Positions 47,301-57,238 of a DNA stretch of 64,000 nucleotides are shown piece by piece. The notes under the pieces are model-generated. The model was given only the letters and a program-made list of their open reading frames with translations, had not been told where the DNA came from and did no database searches. Each line of letters begins with the position of its first letter. The stretch's first letter is position 1. The DNA is from Saccharina japonica. Its lineage: Eukaryota > Sar > Phaeophyceae > Laminariales > Laminariaceae. The DNA lies in assembly GCA_008828725.1 (NCBI GenBank), contig MEHQ01002713.1, positions 21,414 through 85,413 of the forward strand. Reading direction: 5' to 3'. The translations under genes and the position numbers were made by a program.

Positions 47301-50300
47301 TAGAGACAGAGCCTCGACACACGCGTCATTCTTTCAGGGACCGGTCTCGAACTCGAGTAAAATATTAACGCTTTCACTACTATCACAGCCATAACGAAGG
47401 AAAATCACATACTCACAGCACAGGTGACAGCATAAAAACTCACACCTATAGCCGGACAAAACGATGATCAGAGCGGGAGTCATCAGCACAGCAGAAAGCA
47501 CAGCTACCGCTCATGACATGCGCACCCAGTGTGGTCTGGCATAGGAACCGCTTCGCTGTGCCCCGTGCTGTGTTCGACTGCCCATGGGCACTTGCTTCTG
47601 CGCCCATATCCTCTATTTGTACGCAACTGTAGAATATCAGAAACTGCATCAGCCTCTTCAATGTCTTGACCCTCGACTTCAACATTCGTGCGTCAACTAC
47701 TCTGTGACAACACCAGCAAGATTATCCATGGTCAAGGAGGCCATATGTTACAGGCGTGCACTTTGCCAATGTGATTTATTTATCATTCGTAAAAGTCCCA
47801 TCGGACGCCCCACAGGAAGTAAAGACTTCTCACATGGTAGGGATTTCAGTTAGTGTTTGCATTTTAAGGCGATTTTTTTGTGACTGACTATTAGTATACT
47901 CCTCAAGTCAGCCGGTTGGTATGGCAATTGCACTGGTACGTTTATTCTTAGTACATTCGCAAGCAAGGGAAGGTTTGGTCGGGCTCCGCTAACACTTATC
48001 TTCTAACTTATTTTTCTGGTGTGATAGTTGGGACTCCTCATGTGCAAGGAACTCAGAAAAAACGCCACCACCCCTACCGTGGCATTGCTCTAATATGGGA
48101 TTCCATGTGACGAATTCCCGGACAACCTGGAAAATCCCATCAAATTACCGAAGGGACCAAATATTCTGGAAGTCTCTTGAGGCTTGGCACCCCCCATGGG
48201 AACTCCCATCAGATCCCGTGGCACGCAACATGGAACAAAGCTACTTCGCTTGAGATTTACTGCTGGATCCCATGCCCCCCATGACAATTACCACGGGAGG
48301 CGACAAAAACCCTTGGGCATCCCGTGGGAAATCATACCGAATGCTCGATACATTTCATGGGATGTACGTCCAATTATGTCGGTTGTTTCCATGGGAAGAG
48401 GTCAAAGGATTGGGATTACTCCTATGGGTACAAGTATATGCATCCCCTGTCAAGCCCCCTAGGGCCTGTCACCTCTCATCGGGCCTTCCCATGTGTTTGA
48501 CATATCTTGTGGGACGTCTAATGGAAAGTCCCATGGGAAGCTCGATGTTTCTCGTGGCGAAAAGGGATGTACTGCAGCGAGCAAGTATGCCGTGGAAACC
48601 CCTCTGAGAAGCGCAACTTACCCGATAGGACGTTTGATGGAATTTCCCGAAAGGCGTAGTTTGTGCCCCAGGCGATGTAAACTGTATATGCACCGTCCAT
48701 ATCCCAAACACGAAAACCACCACAAATAGCATTGTTTCCGCCGATTTAGACCGTCTGAGCTTTGCTAGAGGGGGAACCGAGCTCCTCCAGCGCATTCCAG
48801 ACTGAAGGCCAGCCTTGAACATAGTCTAGTGTAATGTGTCATCTTCCAACTCACTTGTTTGGGCTTCGTAATTACTAGAGTTATAGGGTTAGCAACTTTA
48901 ATTTCACCGAGTGCTACCTTCTCAGGTGCATTTGAGATGACACTAAGGTCCTCCAGCGTCATATAGGGCGAAGGCAACCCTTGAACACATACTAGCGTGA
49001 TGTAATATCCTCCAACTCACGTGTTTCGGCGTTGGGAAGGTTCAGGTCAGGGTAATGGTTAAGGCTTTAGGAATATGTCTAAGGAGGGATGTGTTGTTGA
49101 GTAGGCGCGGGAAGACATTTAGCAAACAAAAGTAAAATAACTTGGGAAGTAGCACAATTGATTTGTAATCTAGACCCGGTTTCCGAGATTAAAGAAACAA
49201 CGCTGCAGAAAAACAATCAAATGCAGAGCTATATAGGCAATGTGTCCCTGTTTTTAGCCCAATGGCTTTCTACCTCTCTCGGAAACGTAATTTTGATTTC
49301 CGCAGTATTGCTTTGCACGTAAAATTAAACGACAAACCTGTCCGCCTCGAGCACAGCAAAAGGGTGGCGAAACACGCTTATCCATCGGTGATGTAGCCAT
49401 CGTATTAGGTTCCCTCGCGTGAAACGACAAATTTAGCGATTTCGGAAGTTTCTTGTGCTGCTGGTGAGCAACTTCGAGTTCACAAAACTACCTCTTGTAT
49501 CGGTTCTGGTTGGCTACGACTGCTGTTTGGTGCATCCGACGGCCTCACACACCCTGTTAAGAGCGTCTCATAATTTATGGGCTGTAGGTTGCCTGTGTCA
49601 AGCTGTAGCTGACCTCAAGAGAAGTGCAAACAATCTGCTTTTATGTTATTTTTTTGTCTCATTTCGTGTGACCCAAAGTTCGACCAATATCGACCACTGT
49701 AGTAAGCCTCTGTTGAGAATCTGCGGAAAGCCAATCTGAAGAGAAGTACAAGCTGCTGTGGGTGGAACCCAAACTTCATACACCCGAGCCTCTGATGAGG
49801 CACGAACCGGCCGACGGTCCAAACACAGGGTGTGAACGTAGCGGCGGAATTTCCTGTTCCGATTAATATCTCGATCTCAGAGTCAACGGCAAACCCGGGG
49901 GTCAAGGAAGAGGAACGGTTCTTCGCGGCCGTAAGGGTCACAAAGTCGCGGATGTTAAATTTCGAACGTAGAACAGCTTTTGGATAGATAAAGAAGTGGA
50001 CGACACTAGCACATAATCGCCGTTTTAGCTTGTCTAAGTAGGCTTTTTTGAAGTGGTACCGGCCGCCTTTATGTGCAGTCTAAGTTGCCACCCCACCCTC
50101 GAACGCAGTTCAGCCTGACATGTCACGCTCCAAAGCACTTTCAGACATGATGTAGGGGGCAAACGTTCGCCTTAGGGTCCAAATGTTCGCGAGGCTTAAC
50201 ATTCAAAAAGATTATCAGGTTTTGAAGGCTTGAAACGCGTAACTTCGAGGGGGGTCACAGGTTTTTAGTCAAAACCTCGTATTGTTACTGACTACCAGGT

Positions 50301-51976
50301 ATTAATACTGTAGCGTAAAAGGGAGAGATATGAGCTATCCGGCGACCACCTTGCTAAACCTACTAGCACACGTCAACATTCTTGTGTTTTCTATTGTTTT
50401 TACCGAGCAGTCAAGCATAGCTCAGTTGGACTTGAACATTCCCGCTCGATACCTACACAAAACACCCGTAGCCAGGTTTAAGGTGTAGAGGCTAAGTATG
50501 ATAATATACAATAACTTATGATAATATGTGGTATACGAAGTAGGTTGTTCGTGGTATGGGGGGGGTACAATTAATTAATTTAGCGAAAGAGGGAAAAGAA
50601 TGTAATCCGCGTTGACGTGAAAATATGGACTCGTGTGACAGGAATGATGTGTAGAGGGCTATATTCGTATGTGTTGCTTGCACTCACCAGATCAGCTCTG
50701 AAGATCACCGTCACCGCATTGAGCAGCACGGTCTCGCTGTTCTCCGAGGTTGACACGATCACCGTCATGGCTGCGCTCAGCATAATCCCATACACGGCGA
50801 GAAGCCCCAACCCGAAGACACGCTGTCCGGCACATAAACCATCCACCAACAGCGAGAAGCCAGCTTGAAAATCGTGCGTTGTAGAAGCGACGAGCAGGTA
50901 CATGGCTCCAGCGACCGACGGTAGCAGGTGCGCGGTATCCCCACCGTCTTCCGCAAGGCCGTCATCGTGAATATCCTTGGCTAGAACTATGAGGGTGGTA
51001 TAGGCAAATCCCTGCATCTGAGAGTATATAATGAGGTCGGCGGTGGGTGCGCCTTGTGTCAGCCACGTGATGCACCGATACACACACGACGACACTAGTT
51101 GGCTCAGCACGATTTTTCTTCCGTTCTATATAGCGTGAAACTCGTGATATTCTCGTGCATACAAGAAAAAGGTCTTGACATACCTCGAGCGTACCTACAC
51201 TGGCGTACCTCACAGCCACTCGCATAGGCTGCTACTACTCCACACGTTGGCACTGATATCCCTTGCGCGGTGTTGGGGAAGCCTCGATTTCAAACCATAC
51301 AATTAATATCACCGGAATTTATCACCGGGTGGTATCGAATATCAAAAGCAGAAGATAAGAAATACAGCAACGACGGCCTCGTAACGTCAAAATCTACTGG
51401 ACGCGTAGTGCGGAATGATTACTTCCGCTAGACGAGCAACGCGATATCAGGCATGTGTGCTATTCAGTGTTCTGTAGCGATATCCACCACCAGCAAAATA
51501 AACTTTGAAACGGCTACATGAATTATATGTTTCAAACCCATATTTGAGCGACATTCAGCGTCACTCGCACAAGTGGCCTAACCTAAGTTAAAACAAAGTC
51601 GTGGTTACCCCGCCTATCATCGCACTATTCTCCCCTCGCCGGGCAAAATGTGTCAGGAATACGGCCGCAACAAATACGTATTTGCAGACATATACCTGGA
51701 AGAATAAATCTGCAAGTAGATCAGACAAAATGGTTGGCATTTCTTATAATACGAGGGCCAACGTTGTTATTGAGATTCGTCACTCCGACCTAGTACTCAC
51801 GAAGAGAATGAGCCAAGCGATGAACCTTTCGGATAACGTCGGAGCGTGGTCTTTTTCGTCCGCCTTCTCCCCGAACGCCCAGAGGTAGATAGAGTCGGAA
51901 AGATGACGTTGCATCCAGTCCGAATCAGTCCCTGCATTGGCTGGTCCTTCTTCTTTATGGACTGCGCGGATGTCAT
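43293..51976 (-). CDS. Multi-pass membrane protein of stramenopile type, three exons recognised (partial)
   Basis: Exons in coding order: 51976-51801, 51125-50688 and 44337-43293, together 1659 nt with compatible phases (553 codons). The protein begins in a soluble acidic segment and then shows about nine hydrophobic helices. The exon 2/3 junction gives VLLNAVTVIFRADLDEKALK. The pattern LNA....F...D(I/L)DE is one I associate with a family of uncharacterised algal and oomycete membrane proteins. N-terminal exons are missing. The last exon ends at a perfect donor (gtatgt), with an in-frame stop two codons into the intron, so further C-terminal exons are likely. No channel or receptor motif is recognised. 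Confidence 0.72.
45368..47338 (+). mobile_element. Decayed LTR-like element
   Basis: A 35-bp exact direct repeat (AGACAGAGCCTCGACACACG, then CGTCATTCTTTCAGG) occurs at 45368-45402 and 47304-47338. Directly after the left copy, GGTTATGAGCC matches the complement of a tRNA-Met anticodon arm (GGCTCATAACC), as in half-tRNA primer sites of some Copia elements. The left part has many TTTCACGCTT units. No polymerase domain was found, and full LTR lengths cannot be seen. Confidence 0.35.
46757..46894 (+). pseudogene. Short cytochrome c oxidase VIc-like frame, probably a captured fragment
   Basis: Reads DKTAARDLTKSKLQGITTKA, then FIKQLAIAISIAFGTSYVFG and DIGAET before TGA. One basic N-terminal segment, one helix and the G-hhh-K/R spacing resemble COX6c, but the protein is about half the usual length. 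The stop could instead be a donor (AAAC|GTGAAC). It sits inside the LTR-like element; the identity is a guess from pattern. Confidence 0.3.
48083..48660. repeat. Degenerate CCCATGGG-rich repeat field
   Basis: Many variants of TCCCATGGGA, CCCATCAG and CCCGTGGCA at irregular spacing, several of them self-complementary. No clean period. Possibly subterminal repeats of a decayed DNA transposon. Confidence 0.45.
50688..51125 (-). CDS. Minus-strand membrane gene: helical exon
   Basis: The acceptor is probably gctatatag (exon from 51125), just after an in-frame TAG; slightly later acceptors are possible. Donor gtgagt. Hydrophobic segments include AGAMYLLVASTTHDFQAGF and VFGLGLLAVYGIMLSAAMTV. It ends IVSTSENSETVLLNAVTVIF then RADL. 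Confidence 0.8.
51801..51976 (-). CDS. Minus-strand membrane gene: acidic exon
   Basis: Acceptor gtatgcttcag, donor gtgagt. Two bases plus DIRAVHKEEGPANAGTDSDW, then MQRHLSDSIYLWAFGEKADE and KDHAPTLSERFIAWLILF. The last residues start a helix. Confidence 0.75.
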
Positions 51977-54310
51977 CTGAAGCATACAACGAAAATGTCG
52001 TTAAGGGCGATGGAAGACAGATTATCGTAGATTATAAATAGCGGCTCTTGCGTCGAATAGGACAGGATCACAACCTCTTGAGGATGTTGCTGCAAGCTAT
52101 CAGTATACGGGTTCGACCTAATGAGGTACTAACATACGTAGCACGAATGCATCCGGCCAGCGGAAGTATCCAATATGCACACCTGGCGGAAACGTCACGG
52201 AGCTACCAGCTGGGTCTACGTTGCATCGCTCGCTTAAATCCGAAAACAGCAGCACGTGGAAAACTCTACTACAGGTCATCGACTTCGCGGGTGTACATAG
52301 ACACGGACATACTCTGAGGTGCACGCCATTGTTAGCCGTAACTGTGCGACTGTGATATACGAATAATTACATGTTCGTTGTTAATACTAGCTCCTCTCGT
52401 TTGAAATTGACCGCCTCGGCCTACCGTGTCTGAAACTCGCCAAATCCCCAAGCGGCCAAACAAGCACACCACCAGCGATAGTTTCGGTTCCTGTTTCTCC
52501 TACTGTAGTGTATGGATAGCCTGTAGTAAGTTTCACTCACAAATAGCCCAACTTTACTTCTTTCGTCAGACACCGCGGGCGTCGCCATCAAAAACTATCC
52601 AAACATCTGGCCAAGCTGTATGTATAGATTGCGTCTTTCATTCGGTAGCCATGCTCGGTCGGTATTTTCAGATCAAACATTTGCATTTATTGGCAGGAAA
52701 AGGATCAACATCCCCATAGCGGCACGATTTAAGCACACTTCTCTAGCACCAGCCCGCGGCAGACCAGCCCGCGCAGAAGGACTTCCTCAGATCCGCTCGC
52801 TTAGAAGGATGATGTTTTAATGGGGCATTTATTTTCAAGAGACCGACATGGATTTTTGTTCCGACGATGACATTGGTTTCGACTTCGGCTGACTGTGGCC
52901 GACACTTCGACTCATAGCTCAAAGTTTGCCTCAACTAACACAAACCTTAAGGATATGCCAATCAAACACTTGCTCCCTACCCTTGACCCTAACAAACGGC
53001 TTGCTGAAATAGTATGCCGTGGGGGTCGCTGTGCTGCAAAACAAGGTAGTTTCTGTGCGGGCACATCTAAGAAAACTCTCCTGCGCGGGAAACTCTATGC
53101 GAGATCCCCTAGCAAGATATGCGGGCGCTCACCTTGATCCATGTCCTCAACACTCCTTTTCTCGTCCTCCATCTTCCTATGGGACCGGTTTGAGCCCAGG
53201 CGATGTTATAGCTACTCCAGAGGGGCAACAAACAGGCGAGGAATTATCACAGAGGGGACGGCAGGATGGACACATGTTCGCGGTAAAAATAGTGTCATCG
53301 TGTACAGCCAGCAATCCACAGAGCAGATGCGCCTGTTGTGGTGGTTCCTCGCCTTCCAACAACGCCAAAATACACCTCGACCATGTTGGCCTTACGCGTC
53401 ACACGGGCAGTAATATACCACCTCCGCCGATGTTTGAAGCTCATTCGCTCGAAAACGGCGATCGAAGAGTGCTGCGACAAGGGGAGGTCTTTTTGGCCAC
53501 AACATTTGCGAGTGACCTACTGAATCTCAACATCCCTTTGATATCATTCGTGTGTTTCATTATTACTGGTGATATACTTATACGACCCAGACTTCGAGCT
53601 TGTTTACCGGTTTTTATTTTTTGCTTTTGCTCAAAGTCAGTTATTTTTTGTTGCGTATACAGTAGATCTCTTTAGAAGTCACCTCCCCCAGAAACTGTGG
53701 TGGTTGCTACCGCTACTGTAACACGGGTGGAACTCCCGAACTCCGATAATTGCGTCTATAAAAACAAAATGTTGTCGAGCTCTTTCCAAAGCCACCATTT
53801 TCGTTCTGCGCACCCCGCTGTGAGAAATTCGACGCGAATGTATTTCCCAGGGGTGTGTGCCGGCTTAGGCGTTATACAGTACACAGCGGTGCATGAATCG
53901 CCTATTTAGCCTATCAAGAGCAAGCTAAACACGTTTATTTTTTACGAGCATGAGGAAGTTATGCCGCATAACTGATGACCCTACTGTAATGCTCCAAAGC
54001 ACTGGCGGTTGTTTGAACCGCTGCTGCAACGGTAAAAATCCTACAATACTGAGTGTCCAACGGAAAACTTTACGTTAACCCTAACCCCAATCGGAACCCC
54101 ATCCCGTGGGCCTTGCCGTGGCATTCCGCGGTACATGTCACGGCATGTCCCGGGCAGTATCACGAAAAAGTGAAGTAATATACGTCCCTGGGTGAATGCG
54201 CCGAACGTTGCATGTGCAGCCACACCACTTCCGCTACTGCTGTACTGCAATTTGTGTTCTCGGACTTTTTCCAGGGGCGTAGGAACATTGATACTACTGT
54301 AGTCTGTGAG
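51977..54310. other. Region without a supported gene
   Basis: Upstream exons of the minus-strand membrane gene should lie here or beyond but were not found. 53.1-53.5 kb is open in three frames on both strands. Related short peptides (ARGKLYYRSS near 52.26 kb and LRGKLYARSP near 53.08 kb) hint at a duplicated element. Confidence 0.35.
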
Positions 54311-54419
54311 CTCTTCGGTTCACGAGTACTTGGTCGCCATTGGACATCTGGGCGAAAACGACGACGAACACGTCGACGACAACGATACTCCTGTCCCGTT
54401 CCCCTTTCTGTTATTTGTC
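54311..54419 (+). CDS. Possible upstream exon of the small gene
   Basis: Reads SSVHEYLVAIGHLGENDDEH then VDDNDTPVPFPFLLFV, with acceptor ctgtgag and donor gtaccg. It ends in phase 0, matching the exon at 54769. The acidic run is protein-like, but the acceptor is weak. Confidence 0.35.
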
Positions 54420-54768
54420 GTACCGTACAGTATACTGAACGAGACACATTCTGCTAAATACAGTACTGCTGTTGTCAGCGTTCGGTATATGCAGCCAAAC
54501 TACAATAACATCTACCTCAGCGCGACAGCGCGACACAACGCACAACACACAGGGACCTCAATGCTGTACGGCTTCAGCACACATCCCCTGCAAACGAGAA
54601 CGACGCGAACCGCATCGACATCTAAGATGCTTCCGATATGTACCTCGAGCAATGCGAGTATATATCGAGGAGAGTTCGGCATGATATTATATGTACAGCA
54701 GTATGTACAGCAGTACTTGGACATGCAAATTGCTGTGATGTTCTGTTTCGGGATACATCAACTTGAAG

Positions 54769-54859
54769 CTCGACGCTGAGACATCAACGTTGGATGAATC
54801 TGTATTGGAGGCCCAACGACTTCGCCTTGGTCGAACTAGAGTGGTGTCGGCCTGTTCTG
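54769..54859 (+). CDS. Small gene, exon a
   Basis: Acceptor aacttgaag, donor gtacaa. Encodes LDAETSTLDESVLEAQRLRL then GRTRVVSACS, with one base left over. Confidence 0.5.
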
Positions 54860-55965
54860 GTACAATGTTCCTTTAAGGGTGGGATATTTACGTCGTCAAC
54901 CTTATGCATTTATCCTATAACAGGTACCAGGTATGCACGAATCGAGTTCTACGGTTTTTCGCTGTTGTTTTCTTCGGTCAATAGGGCGCTATATCCGACG
55001 AAAACATCGTAGACATGGGAAAACGAATTTGCTGCCCGTTGGCCCGTACGTACGTAAATTATCTACGTGTTGTAATTCTTGTTTGTAATGCTGTTCCCTC
55101 TCTTCTTCCTGTTTTGACACCGTTACCAGGTACCAGGCACCATGTACAAGAGCGGCTCGCAGACCGTGTCTAGCGCCGAGGTCGTTGATGTGGTGGTTAT
55201 ACAGTCTTACTGTAAGTTGTAGGGCATGATGCCGTTGGAAACCCGACAACCTGTGCGTGGTTTGACTACTGCTGAAGAAGTACATGCCTCGGCCTTGTTT
55301 CACAGAAATACTTGCACGCGTTGTTCACCTGAGTGCGTCTCTAGCCCTATTAATAGCCGCAGCAGAAGAGGCCGTCCCTGCGAATGTACGAGTTTTTCAG
55401 CGCCAGGCTACCGAACGGTGCACTTCATATCATCACCCGTACAGCTTCCCTTCGATTCTCCACCTCACGTGACTGGACCCTCAAGCTTTCCTTCCATTAC
55501 AGTACAAAGACGATGGATATGAAGCGAAACACTGTGTATTGTTGACCGTGAACAGGACCTGTCCGGTCGAACTCTGCCCTCCTGAAATGCTGCCTGGGTT
55601 GTTCGGCGCGACTCTAGACCTGAGCGAGACAGATCTACTGCAGACATGGGCATATAGCCAGCAAGTGACGCAACAACCAGAGTCTACGGTTCTTCGCCAT
55701 CTATCTCCGAGTCGAGCTTTCTTCGCTGCTTGCATCTGCTTTTGCTGTGGTTTCAACCTTCTTCGGTTTGCCGAGGGTCGTGAACAAAACATTATTTTTT
55801 CAGCCCAAAATAATCTACGTTTTTTTTTTAATGGAGGATTATTTGCCGAGAATCGTGAAAAACGGTGTCGACCAGGCTACAGCCGCCGGCGTGAAAACTA
55901 CGAATCGCCGACACGGCGCTACGCACACCGGGTACTACAGTAAGAAGGGATCTAAGGCCGCCTGA
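54769..55965 (+). CDS. Small spliced gene of unknown function
   Basis: Exons 54769-54859, 55137-55211, 55401-55438, 55503-55664 and 55804-55965 join in frame (528 nt, 175 residues plus TGA). Reading: LDAETSTLDESVLEAQRLRL...SGTMYKSGSQTVSSAEVVD...SPGYRTVHFISSP...YKDDGYEAKHCVLLTVNR, TCPVELCPPEMLPGLFGATL...PKIIYVFFLMEDYLPRIVKN, and a basic end HTGYYSKKGSKAA. Donors include gtaagt. Introns are short (64-277 bp), unlike the giant gene. The 64-bp intron is the weakest; a 34-bp alternative also keeps frame. I do not recognise the family. The start codon is not in these exons. Confidence 0.6.
55137..55211 (+). CDS. Small gene, exon b
   Basis: The acceptor is the second of two overlapping CCAG sites (gtaccag). 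Encodes (G)TMYKSGSQTVSSAEVVDVVV then IQSY. Strong donor gtaagt. Confidence 0.65.
55401..55438 (+). CDS. Small gene, exon c
   Basis: Acceptor gtttttcag. Completes Ser and reads PGYRTVHFISSP. Donor gtacag (64-bp intron), with an alternative donor at 55469. Confidence 0.5.
55503..55664 (+). CDS. Small gene, exon d
   Basis: Strong acceptor ccttccattacag. 54 codons: YKDDGYEAKHCVLLTVNRTC, PVELCPPEMLPGLFGATLDL, SETDLLQTWAYSQQ. Donor gtgacg. Confidence 0.65.
55804..55965 (+). CDS. Small gene, last exon
   Basis: Acceptor attttttcag. Starts PKIIYVFFLMEDYLPRIVKN and ends GATHTGYYSKKGSKAA with TGA. The basic C-terminus suggests nucleic-acid or ribosome contact, but that is only inference. Confidence 0.6.
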   Translation, partial: PKIIYVFFLMEDYLPRIVKNGVDQATAAGVKTTNRRHGATHTGYYSKKGSKAA

Positions 55966-56284
55966 GTAGTAGTTTGGGGTCTTCCCGACACCAGCCTCCC
56001 ACTGCAGCAAGCAGTGCGCACGTGCGTACGTACTGCACTTACTTGTGCCGGATGGGTGTCTGTCAGCACCGCACTCTTGGCTCGTTGTGGGAGAGAGGTC
56101 AGTCCACGACTCCGCGTGAACCGCATTGCCCAGGATCTCACCATCTGCGCCTCTCCTATATGTACACTACACCCGCTCATGCGAGCGCGAACAAAGTATT
56201 ACTGGTAGTCGCGCGCAGAGCAACCCGTCTGTTTTGTTGAACGTTGCTGCAAAGCCCGGTCATATCCGCCCCCCCATCCCTCGA

Positions 56285-56373
56285 CATGGACGCCTCCATT
56301 TCTTCATCAAAACCACAAATTTGATTCTGCGCTCGTACAGCGGTGGGAAGTACCCCAAGACCTCAAGCTCGTA
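56285..56373 (-). CDS. Possible minus-strand exon
   Basis: Acceptor cgtacccgag (or the earlier acaacag), then YEYELEVLGYFPPLYERRIK-like reading from TAC: YELEVLGYFPPLYERRIKFV then VLMKKWRR. The 3' donor is unclear. It could be an early exon of the minus-strand membrane gene, in which case the small plus-strand gene would be nested in its intron. Confidence 0.35.
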
Positions 56374-56619
56374 CTCGGGTACGAATGCTGTTGTATAGGC
56401 ATACGCTCTCGACCCCCCAGCCAACTAACATCCAGTGCACCGATCTCCAGACCCCCCGACTTGCTGGCGTGCCCTAGCGACACGACCCGCAGTGCAGCCT
56501 GCGCTTGGGCGTCTCTTCTTCCTTCTCCCTGTTTGTCAGTGGACCTACTCACTACTCGTACAGCAAAACGGCAGTACAGCCATACAGCGTGCGGCACTCA
56601 GTACAGGTGAGACTCACAG

Positions 56620-56672
56620 CAGGGGCATATCGGAGTTCGATCCGGAGAACTACGTGAATACCAGAGTACAAG
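56620..56672 (+). CDS. Possible plus-strand exon
   Basis: Acceptor gactcacag, donor gtatag. Reads RGISEFDPENYVNTRVQ. Short but protein-like. No partner exons were established. Confidence 0.3.
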
Positions 56673-57238
56673 GTATAGTATTGCGGGTTTGCCTCTTCGC
56701 CTGTCACACAAGGAGGTGGGCTGTGTTTCGCTCTGCGGTCAATCGTCCAACCACTCTTTGCGGCGGCGGTGTCTAGCGCTTGTCTTCGCCCGCTCTACTG
56801 CTGTCGTACTCGTATTACCTAGTAGTTAGTGGCAACGAAACGCAACGTCAATACCTCCAGTAGCACCCGCAGTCTGTTCGTAGTCCGACCTCTGAAGCTG
56901 AGGGACTGCTGCTGTACAACGGTACCCTTGTGCGACGCCTTGTTTACAGGTGTCGCATATTAATGTCCCGGCAGCAGCAGCAGCAGCAGCGCAGCAGTAG
57001 AAGTGCAAGGCCTACTATTAATAAGTGTGCTCCTTCCGGCAAAAACTATAAGAGCACTACGTACGTACGAGCACTGCACACAGTTCCTTCTTTTTTTTAA
57101 GTTGCAATACTATTCGTGGTATACTTTCTACTTTGTCTTGACTCCCTACAGGAGACGACATTTATCCAGTTGCATGGTCAGATTTACTCCCTACGAACAG
57201 TTTTAGAGAGCGTAGGTCATGGTCAACATCTGTGTCTC
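56673..57238. other. Intergenic with CAG microsatellite
   Basis: Contains a CAG-type repeat at 56972-57000. Nothing else recognised. Confidence 0.5.
56972..57000. repeat. (CAG)n microsatellite
   Basis: Nine CAG-like units with one interruption. Confidence 0.9.

Larger units (their letters stand above)
44338..50687. other. 6.3-kb intron of the minus-strand membrane gene
   Basis: Intron phase is 0 on both sides. Contains a poly-G tract near 44480, a pyrimidine-rich LTR-like element, a short COX6c-like frame and degenerate CCCATGGG repeats. 49.0-50.5 kb holds nothing I recognise. Confidence 0.55.

Noticed and set aside
47507..47680. Protein-like segment near 47.6 kb
   Set aside because: Minus reading (DIEEADAVSDILQLRTNRG) and plus reading (VVWHRNRFAVPRAVFDCPWA) are both plausible and have no splice partners. 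Strand cannot be decided.
53019..53675. 218-codon plus-strand open frame and overlapping frames at 53.1-53.5 kb
   Set aside because: Three frames on both strands stay open and none shows a recognisable domain. Possibly transposon debris.
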